Assembly (NCBI RefSeq): GCF_014202765.1
Contig: NZ_JACHHN010000008.1
Span: forward strand, 168,530-232,529
Length of the DNA stretch: 64,000 nucleotides
Source of the DNA: Silvimonas terrae
GTDB taxonomy: Bacteria; Pseudomonadota; Gammaproteobacteria; Burkholderiales; Chitinibacteraceae
Direction: 5' to 3'
The notes below the pieces were generated by a model. That model saw only the letters and a program-made list of their open reading frames with translations. It was not told the origin of the DNA and did no database searches. Shown here one piece after another: positions 17,448 to 29,496 of this stretch. Position 1 is the first letter of the stretch. Each line of letters starts with the position of its first letter. Both the position numbers and the translations under genes were made by a program.

Positions 17448-20090
17448 TTACGCGCCGGCTTGCAGCGCCTTGGATACAATCTCGTAAGTATCTGGCGACA
17501 AACCTTGCTGGCTGGCAACACGTTCCAGTTCCGCCTTCATCATGGCGCGGCGTTGCGGCTCAACCCGGGTCCAGCGGTTGAAACACGCGGCCAGGCGGGC
17601 TGCAATTTGCGGGTTGATCTTGTCCAGGTCCAGCACGCGGTCTGCGGCAAAGGCATAACCGTAACCGTCCGCAGCATGAAAATGCGCCAGGTTGCGGTTG
17701 CAGAACGCGGTAATCAGCGAGCGCACCTTGTTCGGGTTGGTCAGTGCGAAGGCCGGATGGTTCATCAACTGCTGCACGCGAGTCAGCGCGCCGGGGCGGT
17801 CAGACAACGCTTGCAGGGTGAACCACTTGTCCATCACCAGCGGGTCGTCTTGCCACATGGTGGCAAAGTCGGCCAGGTATTGATCGCCGCCTTCGCGCTG
17901 GCTGAACGCAGAGAGCGCGGCCAGTTTGTCGGTCATGTTGTCCGCATGGCGATACTGGTTGGTCAAGAGTTCGGTAATGCGCGGTTCGTCCAGTTCGGCA
18001 AGATAATCCAGCGCCACGTTCTGCAGGCTGCGACGACCGGCTTCGGCGGCGTTGTACACATACGGCGCGGTGCTGTGCAGGCGCTGATACGTCGCCAGCA
18101 ACGGGCCGCGCAGTTCACGGGCCAAAGATTGCTTGAGCGAGAGGCGCACGGCATGCAGGCGGCTCGGGTCCACGTCAGAGAGGGACTCGAACAGGAATTG
18201 CTCGCTCGGCAATTGCAGCATCAGCGCCACCAGCGCCGGATCAAGCCGATCCTGCGTCAGCAGTTTTTCGAAAGCCGAGACCAGTTGCGCCGGGGCGGCG
18301 GTGTTGCCGCCTTCTTGCTGGTAACGCTGCAGCAACAGGCGTGTCAGGTAGGTATTGGCGGCTTCCCAGCGGGCAAACGGATCGGTGTCGTTGGCGATCA
18401 GGAAGACCAGATCCTCGTCCGTGTAGGGGTAATCCAGTTTGACCGGGGCAGAGAAGTCACGCAGCAAAGACGGTACCGGGTGGCTGGCGACATTCACGAA
18501 CACCAGGCGTTCGGTGGCGTCTTTCAGTTGCAGTACACGGCTGGTGGCGCCTGGCCCGGTTTCGCCTTGCAGCGTCAGCGGCAGTTCTGCGCCGGTGGTG
18601 CGATCGATCAGGCCCAGGGCAAACGGGATCAGATACGGTTGCTTTTCCGGCTGACCAGGCGTGGCCGGGCAGCTTTGATTCACGGTCAACGTAAAGGTGC
18701 GGGCTGCGGCATCGTAGACGCCTTCGACATCCAGCCGGGGTGTGCCGGACTGGCTGTACCAGCGCTTGAACTGGGAGAGGTCCGCGTTGTTGGCATCCGC
18801 CATGGCTGCGACAAAGTCGTCGCAGGTGACGGCTTGACCATCGTGGCGCTTGAAGTACAAATCCATGCCTTTGCGAAAGCCTTCACGGCCCACCAGGGTC
18901 TGGATCATACGCACCACTTCAGAGCCTTTCTCGTACACCGTGGCTGTATAGAAGTTGTTGATTTCAAGGTAAGAATCAGGCCGCACCGGATGCGCTTGCG
19001 GGCCCGCATCTTCCGGGAACTGGTACTCACGCAGCGTGCGCACATTGCCGATCCGTTGCACGGCGCGGCTGCCAATATCGCTGGAGAATTCCTGATCGCG
19101 GAACACGGTCAGGCCTTCTTTCAAGGACAACTGGAACCAGTCACGGCAGGTGACACGGTTGCCGGTCCAGTTATGGAAATACTCGTGGCCGACTACGGCT
19201 TCAATGCCGTCAAAGTCCACGTCGGTGGCGGTTTCGGGCCGGGCCAGCACGTACTTGGTGTTGAAAATGTTCAACCCCTTGTTTTCCATGGCGCCCATAT
19301 TGAAGTCGCTCACGGCCACGATCATGTAGGTATCCAGATCGTATTCAAGGCCAAACCGTTCTTCGTCCCACTGCATGGCCGCCTTGGCGGACGCCAGTGC
19401 GTGGTGGCATTTTTCGACATCGCCCGGCTCAACCCAGACTTCCACGTTCACATTCTTGCCGCTGGCCGTGGTGTGGCGATCCGCCAGCACTACCAGCTTG
19501 CCGGCCACCAGCGCAAACAGGTACGCCGGCTTTTTGAACGGATCAACCCATTTCACCCAATGGCGATTGCGGTCCATCTGGCCTTGATCCACGCGGTTGC
19601 CGTTGCCCAGCAGCACCGGGTAGCGGGTTTTGTCCGCAATGATGGTGGTGGTGAACTTGGCCATGACATCCGGGCGATCCAGATACCAGGTGATGCGGCG
19701 GAAACCTTCGGCTTCGCACTGCGTAAAGAAGTTGCCGTTGGACACATACAAGCCGGAGAGCGCGGTATTGGCCAGCGGATTGACGCGCGTGGCGATTTCC
19801 AGAATGCACTCATCCGGCAGGGTCGGGATGGTCAGGCTGGTATCAGCCAGCACAAACGCGCTGGCATCCAGCGCCTTGCCATCCAGTTTGATGCTCTCCA
19901 GCGTGAGTTCTTCACCATCGAGCACCAGCGGCGCGCTGGCATTGGGGTGTGCTGGATTGCGCTTGAGTACCAGGCGTGACAGCACGCGGGTATTGGTTTC
20001 TTCCAGCTCAAAAGTCAGATCGACGCGGTCGATCAGAAAGGCGGGCGGGGTGTAATCCAGACGTTGAATGGCTTGACGTTGTTCTTGCAT
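17448..20090 (-). CDS. pepN: Aminopeptidase N
   Basis: An 880-residue M1-family zinc metallopeptidase that removes N-terminal residues from peptides in the cytosol. The substrate-anchoring GAMEN motif (FNMGAMENKGLNIF) is near residue 263, and the zinc site HEYFH (VVGHEYFHNWTGNRVTCRDWFQLSLKEGLTVFRD) near 300 with the third ligand in KEGLTVF. The C-terminal two-thirds is the helical domain of the gammaproteobacterial-type PepN (E. coli 870 residues). It is monocistronic; a 255-base gap separates it from nemR. The opposite strand is open for 865 codons across this gene, which I regard as a codon-bias shadow. Confidence 0.97.
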   Translation of the reverse strand: MQEQRQAIQRLDYTPPAFLIDRVDLTFELEETNTRVLSRLVLKRNPAHPNASAPLVLDGEELTLESIKLDGKALDASAFVLADTSLTIPTLPDECILEIATRVNPLANTALSGLYVSNGNFFTQCEAEGFRRITWYLDRPDVMAKFTTTIIADKTRYPVLLGNGNRVDQGQMDRNRHWVKWVDPFKKPAYLFALVAGKLVVLADRHTTASGKNVNVEVWVEPGDVEKCHHALASAKAAMQWDEERFGLEYDLDTYMIVAVSDFNMGAMENKGLNIFNTKYVLARPETATDVDFDGIEAVVGHEYFHNWTGNRVTCRDWFQLSLKEGLTVFRDQEFSSDIGSRAVQRIGNVRTLREYQFPEDAGPQAHPVRPDSYLEINNFYTATVYEKGSEVVRMIQTLVGREGFRKGMDLYFKRHDGQAVTCDDFVAAMADANNADLSQFKRWYSQSGTPRLDVEGVYDAAARTFTLTVNQSCPATPGQPEKQPYLIPFALGLIDRTTGAELPLTLQGETGPGATSRVLQLKDATERLVFVNVASHPVPSLLRDFSAPVKLDYPYTDEDLVFLIANDTDPFARWEAANTYLTRLLLQRYQQEGGNTAAPAQLVSAFEKLLTQDRLDPALVALMLQLPSEQFLFESLSDVDPSRLHAVRLSLKQSLARELRGPLLATYQRLHSTAPYVYNAAEAGRRSLQNVALDYLAELDEPRITELLTNQYRHADNMTDKLAALSAFSQREGGDQYLADFATMWQDDPLVMDKWFTLQALSDRPGALTRVQQLMNHPAFALTNPNKVRSLITAFCNRNLAHFHAADGYGYAFAADRVLDLDKINPQIAARLAACFNRWTRVEPQRRAMMKAELERVASQQGLSPDTYEIVSKALQAGA

Positions 20091-20329
20091 GACAGATGCT
20101 TACCTGAACGGGTGGCTCGGGCATCACTGCCGGGGTATTCACGGCGGACGCTTTGTTGGAATCGGGCCCACGCAGCGGCTTGTGACCACGCGCGGATTAG
20201 GTTTTGCCTTATATGGGCGCGATGGTACTGAAAATCAAGATTTTCAGGCATCAGGGGTGTTACGCATAAGGGGGGGCCTTTTGGGGGGAGAGGCGGCACT
20301 GGCTGCTCGCTAGCGTGTCCACCATCTTG

Positions 20330-20720
20330 TCATTCCGGCGGACGTCGCAGATGGCCTTTGCTGGCAAGAACCACCGTGTAGCCCGGATGGAGCCGCCAGG
20401 CGGGAATCCGGGGTGGCGGGGCTGGTTAATATTGTTGTGGGCGTATTAGCGCCTTGCGGCGCGGATGTTTGGATTCCGGCGGTGGCCGGAGCACGTTACT
20501 TTTCTTTGCTTCGCCAAAGAAAAGTAACCAAAAGAAAGGCGACCCTGCGACAGCGCCCCTTTCGGGGTTCCCTACGCTTCTCGTGAGGGCCGGCTGGCTC
20601 CAGGGAACTCGCTACGCTCAAACACCCTTGCGCCGAAACCCCGGCCCTCACTGCGATGCTCGGCGCTGCCGGAGGGGAGGCAAGTCAAAAGCAACGGCAA
20701 CATCAAAAAGCCCAAGCCCA
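20330..20720 (-). repeat. Composite intergenic repeat, copy B (inverted)
   Basis: Inside the 20091-20965 gene-free gap. It contains, in reverse order to copy A, a TAGCCCGGATGG…AATCCGGGGT unit (about 20378-20417), GTATTAGCGCCTTGCGGCGCGG, CGGCGGTGGCCGGAGCACGT, the hairpin GTTACTTTTCTTTG-CTTCGC-CAAAGAAAAGTAAC (20495-20528, 14-bp stem), GGCGACCCTGCGACAGCGCC, and GCTTCTCG with a longer tail to about 20700. ORFs such as 20572-20763 belong to the repeat. The rest of the gap (20091-20329) is the pepN upstream region, with no gene seen. Confidence 0.8.
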
Positions 20721-20770
20721 ATCCTGTAAACCATCTGCTCGCAAGAAGTGATTTACCCTGCACACCACTT

Positions 20771-20798
20771 CGTCATTCCCGCGAAGGCGGGAATCCAG
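20771..20798. repeat. dRS3-like palindrome
   Basis: CGTCATTCCCGCGAAGGCGG followed by GAATCCAG: a perfect ATTCCCGC-GAAG-GCGGGAAT inverted repeat (20775-20794). It is the best match in the window to the Neisseria dRS3 form ATTCCC(N8)GGGAAT. Confidence 0.75.
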
Positions 20799-21007
20799 CG
20801 GCGACACTGGCCTCACTCATCACCCAACCAAAATCACCGAACCCCGACCGAATCCCACCTGGCCGTCACGCCGCCCTTATCCATAAAACCGATAAGCCTT
20901 TTTTATATTCCACCCTACGATTTCAATAGCTTAAAACAATCTTCGCCTGCAAAACCCGCACTGGTATGATTGGCGATTACGCTAAATACACAATGGCAGT
21001 GGCTTGC

Positions 21008-22680
<1,673 letters not shown>

Positions 22681-22684
<4 letters not shown>

Positions 22685-23193
22685 GCCAGATCATTAAAGG
22701 TCGTGCCATTGTTGAAGACAACGCCACCCTGCTACGCGTGAACGAAGACGGCAGCTTTGCCGACGTGCCGGCCAGTGGCACCGTGCTGGTGCCGCTCAGG
22801 CAATGGCAAGCCCAGCGGGATACGCTGATTGCCCGTGGTCATGTGGGCGTGTGGCTGGCGACAGATGAAGAAGCCGAAGACATTGCGGGCGACCTGGCGC
22901 ACTTTGCCTTGATCGCTCTGGAATTCCCGGCCTTTACCGACGGCCGCAGCTACTCCAATGCGCGCCTGCTGCGCGACCGTTTTGCCTACAAGGGCGAACT
23001 GCGCGCGATTGGCGACGTGTTCAAGGATGTACTCTTGTTCATGAAGCGTTGCGGCTTTGACGCGTTTGCGGTGCGTGCCGATAAAGACATCAATGAGGCG
23101 CTGAAAGGCCTGGATGACTTTACCGAGTACTACCAGGGCGCGACCGACCAGCCGCTGCCGCTGTTCCGTCGGCGGAGCAGCGCGGCGCATTAA
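22681..23193 (+). CDS. DUF934 protein of the sulfite reductase operon
   Basis: A 170-residue protein whose ATG overlaps the stop of the reductase gene (ATGA), so the two are translationally coupled. The family pattern is clear: VLVPLRQWQAQRDTL near 40, then LIALEFPAFTDGRSYSNARLLRDRFAYKGELRAIGDVFKDVLLFMKRCGFDAF. DUF934 proteins are almost always next to sulfite reductase or cysH in alpha- and betaproteobacteria. They are thought to assist the hemoprotein, perhaps in electron delivery, since no CysJ flavoprotein is encoded here. The biochemical role is unproven. Confidence 0.88.
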
Positions 23194-23211
23194 GTGTGCT
23201 GAGTAGGTCAA

Positions 23212-23246
23212 CAAAAAACCGCCTGAGAGGGCGGTTTTTTTTGTTG
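23212..23246 (+). terminator. Rho-independent terminator after the DUF934 gene
   Basis: AAAAAACCGCC-TGAGA-GGCGGTTTTTTTT: a strong stem followed by eight T, 19 bases past the stop codon. Confidence 0.9.
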
Positions 23247-23261
23247 GTGCTGAGGAACAAG

Positions 23262-23490
23262 CTGAACAAGGAAAGTGACGTGCTCCGGCCACCGCCGGTA
23301 TCAAATGCTTTTCAAACCCGCGCCAAAGGCGCTAACAGGGGTTCAAGGTTTCGTGGCAGCCATGGTGGATTGTCGCTTCGTTCCGAATCCACCCTACAGG
23401 CCCACTCGCCAGCACAACAAAAATCTATCAACGATGTGAATCAGTGCCGCCACCCCGGATTCCCGGCCTGGTGGCCTGGCTACGTAGTGG
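23262..23490 (+). repeat. Composite intergenic repeat, copy C (partial)
   Basis: Carries the right half of the copy A unit: GGAAAGTGACGTGCTCCGGC, CACCGCCGGTATCAAA, CCCGCGCCAAAGGCGCTAACA, and later CACCCCGGATTCCCGGCC…GGCTACGTAGTGG. The left hairpin arm is missing, so it is a truncated relic. It fills the 23247-23544 gap, and I see no gene there. Confidence 0.7.
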
Positions 23491-23544
23491 CCCCCGCCAC
23501 CGCAGGCCAATGCATGCATCTGCCAGGCCTGGCCACAAACCCCG

Positions 23545-24858
23545 TCACAACTTCCCGCTCCGCTTGAGCGCCAGATAATGGTTCACCAGGTGCAACGGCA
23601 ACTGCCGTGGCGTGACATCCAGCGCATCCACCCGGTTGGCGCGCAGGCGGCTGAAATGCACTTTGCGCAGGCCCAGGTACTCCTGCCCGGCGGCATACAC
23701 CAGCGCGTCGTCCAGCGTTTCAACCGGGCGCGTGTGCAGATCATCCAGCACATGTTCGCGCAAACTGGCGCACATGACCTGGTGGCGGGTGCGCAAAAGC
23801 TGGATGGCCGGCAGCAATGTCTCGCTGTCCTCGTCCCTCAGGTTGGTGATCAACACCACCAGCGCGCGGCGCGGTACGCGGTGCATGAGTTGCTCGGCCG
23901 CCGCCAGGTAGTCTGAGGGTTGCAGGGTGGGTTGCAGATCGTAAATGGTATTGAGCAGCACGCTCAGGTCGGTGCCCTGGCGCTTGGGCGGTAACCAGCG
24001 CGTGGGGCCGGCAAAGGTCAGCAGGCCCACCGCGTCACCCTGGCGCTGGGCGGCCCAGGCCAGGACAATGGCGGCGTTGAGGGCATGGTCGAAATGCGCC
24101 AGACCTTCATCCTGGGCGTTCATGCGGCGGCCGCAGTCGAGCAGCAAAACCAGTTGCTGGTCACGTTCTTCTTGATAGTCGCGACTGATGACGCGGCCAG
24201 AGCGTGCGGTGGCTTTCCAGTCCACGGCGCGCATGGCGTCGCCCGCGCGGTATTCACGCAACTGGTGAAAATCCGTGCCTTCGCCGCGCTGCCGTTTCTG
24301 GATCACGCCGCTGCGTTGCAGGCCCTGGTCGGCCGCCAGCAGCGCGTAACCGGCGACGCGGGCGTAATCCGGGTAGACGCGGACCTGTTGCGGCTCGCCA
24401 CACCAGAAACGGCGCTGCCATAGTCCCTGCGGGCCTTCTACGCGCACGTCCGCCTGGCCGAAATCATGATCCCCACGGCGGCCAGGGTTGACCTCGTACA
24501 CCAGTTCTTGCCAGTGGCCGGGTTGCAACGTCAGCGCCTGGGGCAAGCCGCGTAATTGGCAATCGGCCGGGTAGTGATCAAACACGCTTAGTTTTAGTCC
24601 GGTCTGCGCTGCACTGAATCTGAGCACCACTTGCTGCCAGCGACCATGCGGCCAGGTCCCGGCGGTCTGGCGTTCCAGCCTGGGCGCGCTGATGCGGCGC
24701 AGCCGGGCCAGGTCGACCAGCGAGGCCAGCAGCACGCCCAGCAATGCCGCGCCACTCAGCGCAAAGGCCAGATCGTCTGCGATCAGCCAGGGGAGGGGCA
24801 GGCTGAGGGCGGCCAGCAAGGCCACCAGCAGCACCAGCCGCTTGCCAGGAATCATCAT
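23545..24858 (-). CDS. DUF58 domain protein (MoxR-associated, VWA-like)
   Basis: A 437-residue protein with two hydrophobic N-terminal helices (residues about 8-46) and a C-terminal DUF58/VWA-like domain. The hallmark [20 protein letters not shown] sits after [24 protein letters not shown]58 proteins are partners of MoxR AAA ATPases; the degenerate metal-ion site (D-x-G-R rather than D-x-S-x-S) is typical of the family. Its ATGATG start overlaps the MoxR stop by four bases. As the last gene of an eight-gene operon it is presumably the substrate adaptor or target of MoxR at the membrane. Confidence 0.9.
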   Translation of the reverse strand: MMIPGKRLVLLVALLAALSLPLPWLIADDLAFALSGAALLGVLLASLVDLARLRRISAPRLERQTAGTWPHGRWQQVVLRFSAAQTGLKLSVFDHYPADCQLRGLPQALTLQPGHWQELVYEVNPGRRGDHDFGQADVRVEGPQGLWQRRFWCGEPQQVRVYPDYARVAGYALLAADQGLQRSGVIQKRQRGEGTDFHQLREYRAGDAMRAVDWKATARSGRVISRDYQEERDQQLVLLLDCGRRMNAQDEGLAHFDHALNAAIVLAWAAQRQGDAVGLLTFAGPTRWLPPKRQGTDLSVLLNTIYDLQPTLQPSDYLAAAEQLMHRVPRRALVVLITNLRDEDSETLLPAIQLLRTRHQVMCASLREHVLDDLHTRPVETLDDALVYAAGQEYLGLRKVHFSRLRANRVDALDVTPRQLPLHLVNHYLALKRSGKL

Positions 24859-25847
24859 TGGCGCGGTGCCGCGATCTGACCGGTGATTTCCCGCAGCACG
24901 TCGGCTTCATCGCGGCCCTCAATCTGCATGTCCGGGGTGAGGGTAATACGGTGCCGCAGTGCCGGGACAATCATGGCTTTGACGTCGTCTGGCGTGACCC
25001 AGGCGCGGCCTTGCAGCATGGCATGGGCGCGGGCCGCACGGATCAGCGCAATGCCGCCACGCGGGCCGGCACCCACCGTCAGGGACGGCGAGTTGCGCGT
25101 GGCGCGAACTACCTTGAGCGCGTACTCTACAATTTGCGGGTCTACCCGCACACTGGCGGCCATTTGCTGCAGGGTCTGCACCGCGACCGGGCGCACCACG
25201 GCTTGCACATTCATCACATCCAGCTGATCGGCCAGCTTGCCGCTGGTGATCTCGGTCAGCATGCGGATTTCTTCCGATTCGGATGGATACCCAATCACCA
25301 CCTTGAGCAAGAAACGGTCCAGTTGCGCTTCCGGCAACGGGTACGTGCCTTCTTGCTCCAGCGGGTTCTGGGTGGCCAGCGTCATGAAGGGGGCGGCCAG
25401 TTCGTGCGCTTCGCCTTCAATGGTGACCTGGCGTTCCTGCATGACTTCCAGCAGGGCCGATTGGGTTTTGGCGGGCGCCCGGTTGATTTCATCGGCCAGC
25501 AGCAAGTGGGTAAAGATCGGCCCCTTGCGGATGGTGAAGCTCTGCGTGGACATATTGAACAGGGCGTGCCCCATGACGTCGGCTGGCATCAGGTCTGGTG
25601 TGAACTGGATACGGGCAAAGTCGCCGGAGAACGTCCGCGCCAGTGCTTTGACCAGCAGCGTTTTGCCCAGGCCGGGTACGCCTTCCAGCAACACATGACC
25701 ACCTGCCAGCAAGCAGATCAGGGTCTGGTCGATGGCTTGTTGCTGGCCAATCACGGCCTTGCCGATTTCTGCGCGAATGCGCAACAGGATATCCACGCCC
25801 TGCTTGAAACGGGCGTCAGCGGTCTGGGATTCAATCTGCGTGGTCAT
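24855..25847 (-). CDS. MoxR-family AAA+ ATPase
   Basis: A 330-residue AAA_3 ATPase. Walker A is GVPGLGKT (about 57-64), Walker [24 protein letters not shown] with the DEIN signature, sensor 1 near [24 protein letters not shown], and the lid domain has [19 protein letters not shown]. MoxR proteins act as chaperone-like remodelers that mature metal enzymes or envelope complexes together with VWA/DUF58 partners. I use the ATG at 25847 (MTTQIES). The frame is open to a TTG at 25871, but either start overlaps the end of the DUF4350 gene (17 bases for the ATG). Confidence 0.94.
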   Translation of the reverse strand: MTTQIESQTADARFKQGVDILLRIRAEIGKAVIGQQQAIDQTLICLLAGGHVLLEGVPGLGKTLLVKALARTFSGDFARIQFTPDLMPADVMGHALFNMSTQSFTIRKGPIFTHLLLADEINRAPAKTQSALLEVMQERQVTIEGEAHELAAPFMTLATQNPLEQEGTYPLPEAQLDRFLLKVVIGYPSESEEIRMLTEITSGKLADQLDVMNVQAVVRPVAVQTLQQMAASVRVDPQIVEYALKVVRATRNSPSLTVGAGPRGGIALIRAARAHAMLQGRAWVTPDDVKAMIVPALRHRITLTPDMQIEGRDEADVLREITGQIAAPRQ

Positions 25848-27024
25848 AAGCGGGGCCTGCCGGGTTTTCAATCATCAGGGTCAGCGATTGCAGCAAGGCA
25901 ATACACTGGGTGAATGCACGCGGGTCATGACCCGCACCCTGGCTGAGTGCCAGGGCAATGTCTTTTTCATCTTTGCCGGAAAGCCGGGCCAGCATGGTGG
26001 CCAGCCTGGGGGTCGGCAGTAAGGCAAGGCGGGGCTGATGCCGCTTGAGGGCGGCGCGCAAACTGGCCTGGCATGCGGCGATCAGGTTGGCTTCATCATG
26101 CCGGAACAACCAGCGGCCACTGGCGGCCAGGTGCTCTACCAGCCCGCGCCGCACGGTTTGTACCTCGGGTGCCAGCGGGCCAAAGCGCGGCAAGCTGCGG
26201 ACAATCAGCAAGATCAAGGCGAGGGCAGAGAGGATCAGCGTGCCGGGCAGATTGCGCCAGAGCAGCACGTACCAGGGGGGGGCGCGGCCACCGGTGACAA
26301 TCCAGATCGTACCAGGCTGCCCATTGGCATACATCAGTCGCCAGAGCAGTTCCGCGTGATCTTCCTGGTTGAGCAGGCTGTTGCTGAAAAGCTGGCCCGA
26401 GGCCACAAAGGCGAACACGCTATTGCGGGTCTGCATGATCATGGTCTGGCCATCTGGCCCGTCGCTTCCGATCACCATGGCATTATGTTCAACATGCAGG
26501 CTTTTGGCCGGCAAGCGGGTCAGGCTCAGCGGGTAATCCAGACCTTTGAGCTGGAGTTGCGCCCGGTCTACTTTGCCGGGGGGCAAAACGCTGCCCGCCA
26601 AAGTTGGGGCGTCTTGCGTGGGCTGCTTGCTGCTGGACAGGGTGATACCGGCATCACGCAGCAGGGAACGGTACACAAATTCGTTGCCTTGCACGCCCAG
26701 AATCAGCGTGCCGCCCTGCAGGCGCAACCAGTTCATTTGCTGATTAAACACCTCTACCGTCACGCTCTCGTCTTCGACTGGCACAATCAGTACGTCATGG
26801 GCGGCAGGCATGGCCAATGTGGCATCTTCGACATAACGCACGGTCAGGCCGGTGCGTTGCAAGAGGGTGCCGGCGGCCAGCCAGCGGTTGTTCTGGGCGG
26901 CAGCGCCCTGCGGTGCCCGTACCTGCTGCGTGACCTCGTGCATATTGGTGAGGAACCACCATGTGCCAAGGCCCAGCACAGCGCCAACCAATGCCAATAC
27001 GAACAAGGTGCGGCGATCCATCAT
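25831..27024 (-). CDS. DUF4350 domain membrane protein
   Basis: A 397-residue protein with an N-terminal transmembrane helix ([22 protein letters not shown]), a periplasmic domain resembling a class-I glutamine-amidotransferase-like fold ([35 protein letters not shown]), and a second helix at about 280-300 ([17 protein letters not shown]). A cytoplasmic tail ends [12 protein letters not shown]4350 is a standard member of MoxR/DUF58/DUF4129 operons; its function is unknown, though carbohydrate or peptide binding in the periplasm is plausible. GAGG lies six bases before the ATG, whose codon overlaps the DUF4129 stop by four bases. Confidence 0.85.
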   Translation of the reverse strand: MMDRRTLFVLALVGAVLGLGTWWFLTNMHEVTQQVRAPQGAAAQNNRWLAAGTLLQRTGLTVRYVEDATLAMPAAHDVLIVPVEDESVTVEVFNQQMNWLRLQGGTLILGVQGNEFVYRSLLRDAGITLSSSKQPTQDAPTLAGSVLPPGKVDRAQLQLKGLDYPLSLTRLPAKSLHVEHNAMVIGSDGPDGQTMIMQTRNSVFAFVASGQLFSNSLLNQEDHAELLWRLMYANGQPGTIWIVTGGRAPPWYVLLWRNLPGTLILSALALILLIVRSLPRFGPLAPEVQTVRRGLVEHLAASGRWLFRHDEANLIAACQASLRAALKRHQPRLALLPTPRLATMLARLSGKDEKDIALALSQGAGHDPRAFTQCIALLQSLTLMIENPAGPAYDHAD

Positions 27025-28553
27025 GCGTCGCCTCGCAATGCAAAGTGCTGTTGCCAGGTCTGACACAGCCGGCTGACCTCCTGGCTTGACGGCCAGATCC
27101 CGCCCCATGCCGATTGCTGCCAGGCCCGGGTGATGGTGTCAAAGCCCGTGAATACCGGGCTGGCCAGCGTGCGGCGGGCCTGCAGCAGACAATCGCTTTC
27201 GGTGTCGCTTTCCCGCAAGGGCAGGGCATAGCGATTGATGGCACCGGTGAGCGTGCCGCGATACAGCAAGGCCATGGCTTCGCGCTGGCGCTGTTGCTGC
27301 CAGAGGGTTTCTACTTCCCGCGCTAGATCGGCCGGGAGGGATTCCGGTCGTACATCCAGCCCGCCGATCCGGCGCGCCGGTTCAAACGCCACCTGCGGGG
27401 TGTCGAACCGATCTGGCCACAAATGACGTGTGCGGTACAGCAGGTACAGCAGCCCGACCACCAACAGGCCAATCAGCATGTATTTGATGAGCGCCGCCTG
27501 GGATTCATTGATTTCCGGTGCGCCAAAGTGCGGGGTTGGGGCTGGTGTGGGCTTGGGATGAGTGCCCGTGTCGTTGAGGGCCCAGTGGGTGGTGGTGCGA
27601 TAGACCTCGAACGGGGGCGCATGCACCACGGCCGACGCCGTCTGCCGGATGTAGGCTTGCGCCGCACGCGCATCCGCAGCAGGGGCCGCTGCCAAAACCG
27701 GGCGCGGCGTAATGAGAAAGGTACTGGCCAGCACGGCACCCAGCAACAGCATGGTGACGGTGTGTTTGCGGGCGCCGCGCGGGTCAGCCCCGGTTTGCCC
27801 GTGAGATTGCAAGCGGTCGGCCAGCCGGCGCAGCCCCAGTTCCAGGTCCCAGCCTTCCAGCGTGCTGCGACGGTTAAGGTAAAGCGCAAAGCAACCCGAG
27901 ACATACACCGGGCCAATGATGCCGCCGGCAATCACGATAGACAGGTACCCCGGCCAGGTGTTGAAGGTAAACCAGCCCAGAAATCCGCGCCCATCCAGCC
28001 CGGCACCTTGCAGTACCGGGTTGAGCAAGGCGTAGAGTGCCATCAGGTTGATCGCCAGCAAGGTTTCAAACTGCGCGCACCAGGCGCCTAACCAGGAGGC
28101 CGCGCGTTCCGTGCCTTTGCCGCCCAGGTCTTTGCGGCGTTGCGCGGCATCCCGTCCGGTCAACCCCTCCAGTTGCCAGATCGGCAGCATGAAAGCCCGG
28201 CCGATACTGATCACGCGCCAGATCGTCAGATTGGCGATCAAACCCGGGCGGATTTGTCCGGGCCAGGCGCGCAGGCATTCGGGCAGGGTAGGCGGTTCGG
28301 AAAAAATGGCGCGGCTGAGTACAAACACCGGCATGCGCTCGGCCAGCGGTTTGCAAAGCCAGAGTGCCAAGGCGCCCCAGCCATTGCTGACGGCTCCCGG
28401 CCAGATGCCGCACAGCACCGCCAGCGGTAGCCAGATGCACCACCAGGCTGCAAATGTGGTGCGCCAATGCGCGCGCAGCATATGGATGCCGGTATCGGCA
28501 GCCTGCCCGGATCCGCGTGGCCGCAGATCAACATTAAGCCGGTCAAGACGCAT
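27021..28553 (-). CDS. DUF4129 domain multi-spanning membrane protein
   Basis: A 510-residue protein. The first 250 residues hold several hydrophobic helices (LPLAVLCGIWPG; FETLLAINLMALYALLNPVL; YLSIVIAGGIIGPVYVSGCFALYL), another lies near residue 268 (HTVTMLLLGAVLASTFLI) and another near 360 (LIKYMLIGLLVVGLLYLLY). The C-terminal DUF4129 domain (VETLWQQQRQREAMALLYRGTLTGAINRYALPLRESDTESDCL) matches the four-helix motif also seen at the end of transglutaminase-like proteins. In the operon it would form the membrane core for MoxR-DUF58. AGGGG precedes the ATG at 28553, which overlaps the upstream SpoIIM gene by eleven bases. Confidence 0.85.
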   Translation of the reverse strand: MRLDRLNVDLRPRGSGQAADTGIHMLRAHWRTTFAAWWCIWLPLAVLCGIWPGAVSNGWGALALWLCKPLAERMPVFVLSRAIFSEPPTLPECLRAWPGQIRPGLIANLTIWRVISIGRAFMLPIWQLEGLTGRDAAQRRKDLGGKGTERAASWLGAWCAQFETLLAINLMALYALLNPVLQGAGLDGRGFLGWFTFNTWPGYLSIVIAGGIIGPVYVSGCFALYLNRRSTLEGWDLELGLRRLADRLQSHGQTGADPRGARKHTVTMLLLGAVLASTFLITPRPVLAAAPAADARAAQAYIRQTASAVVHAPPFEVYRTTTHWALNDTGTHPKPTPAPTPHFGAPEINESQAALIKYMLIGLLVVGLLYLLYRTRHLWPDRFDTPQVAFEPARRIGGLDVRPESLPADLAREVETLWQQQRQREAMALLYRGTLTGAINRYALPLRESDTESDCLLQARRTLASPVFTGFDTITRAWQQSAWGGIWPSSQEVSRLCQTWQQHFALRGDA

Positions 28554-29496
28554 CGGGTTTCCCCTTGCGCCGTCCACCCACCAGCAACCAGAGCCAGATG
28601 CCAGACCACAAGACCGCGCCAGCCACAAACCGGGCTTGTGCCGGGATATCCACGCGAGATGACCAGAACGCTTCAATGAAGGCGGCAAAGAAGGTCATCA
28701 GCGCCGCACCACCCAGCAAGATAAACGCGGTTTGCGCAGCCACCCGCAAGGCTTGCAGGCGCGGCAAACGGCCCGGCCAGAGCAAGGCCGCGCCCAGATG
28801 CAGGCCGGATGCCCCGGCCAGCGCTGCCGCCGTCGCCTCTGGCGCGCTATGGCCGCAGACAAAGGGCCAGAACACATCACCGCTGCCGGTCGCACTCAGG
28901 TAGCCGGCAATCACGCCAGCGGTAATACCGTTGAACACCATGAAGAACACCGACCCCAGACCAAAGAAAATGCCGCTGGCAAAGGTGCGAAAGTTGATGC
29001 TGATGTTGTTGTAGATGTAATAGCCGAACATCTGTACGTCGCTATCTGCCCCGCGCTGGCGGCCCCAGTGGGCGGCATCGTGGCTGTACATGGCGGACAT
29101 CTGGTTCAGTTTGGCGCGGCTCAAGAACGATGCGGCCAGGTCCGGATTGTGGGAGACCAGCCAGTTCAGCAAGAAAAAGGGACCAAACAACAGCAACATG
29201 GACAAGGCCACCACGCGCCACTGCGCCCGTACTGTGCGCGGGAATACGCGCAGCAGGAATTCGGCCACGCTCATGCGTGAGGGGCGTTCGCCATACATGG
29301 CCTCGTGCGTGCGCACGACCAGATCATGCAGACGGTCCTGCAGTGTCACGGCGTAATGGCGGTCTCTGGCCAGAGCCAGATGCAGGCAAGCGGTGCGGTA
29401 TAAACCCGGTAACGCGCGGGATGGCCGGCCTTTGAGCTCACGCTCCAGCATTTTCCAGGTGGCCTGGTTTTCGGCTTCAAACTGGAGTTGCTTCAT
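28543..29496 (-). CDS. Stage II sporulation protein M-like membrane protein
   Basis: A 317-residue protein of the SpoIIM/DUF95 family, in a bacterium that does not sporulate. The N-terminal 110 residues are soluble and helical (FEAENQATWKMLERELKGR…LYRTACLHLALARDRHYA). Five to six helices follow, with the family motifs YYIYNNISINFRTFASGIFFGLGSVFFMVFNGITAGVIAGYL and HSAPEATAAALAGASGLHLG (the HG/PE type signature). In Bacillus SpoIIM scaffolds a peptidoglycan-remodelling complex. Outside spore formers it occurs with RDD and MoxR genes, as here. The start at 29496 overlaps the RDD gene stop by four bases. Confidence 0.9.
   Translation of the reverse strand: MKQLQFEAENQATWKMLERELKGRPSRALPGLYRTACLHLALARDRHYAVTLQDRLHDLVVRTHEAMYGERPSRMSVAEFLLRVFPRTVRAQWRVVALSMLLLFGPFFLLNWLVSHNPDLAASFLSRAKLNQMSAMYSHDAAHWGRQRGADSDVQMFGYYIYNNISINFRTFASGIFFGLGSVFFMVFNGITAGVIAGYLSATGSGDVFWPFVCGHSAPEATAAALAGASGLHLGAALLWPGRLPRLQALRVAAQTAFILLGGAALMTFFAAFIEAFWSSRVDIPAQARFVAGAVLWSGIWLWLLVGGRRKGKPDAS

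Noticed and set aside
17382..19979. 865-codon open frame opposite pepN
   Set aside because: Histidine/arginine/glutamine-rich translation typical of antisense GC-rich DNA; pepN on the other strand has all catalytic motifs.
20089..20313. 74-codon frame upstream of pepN
   Set aside because: Covers the pepN promoter side, no ribosome-binding site, no likeness to a known protein.
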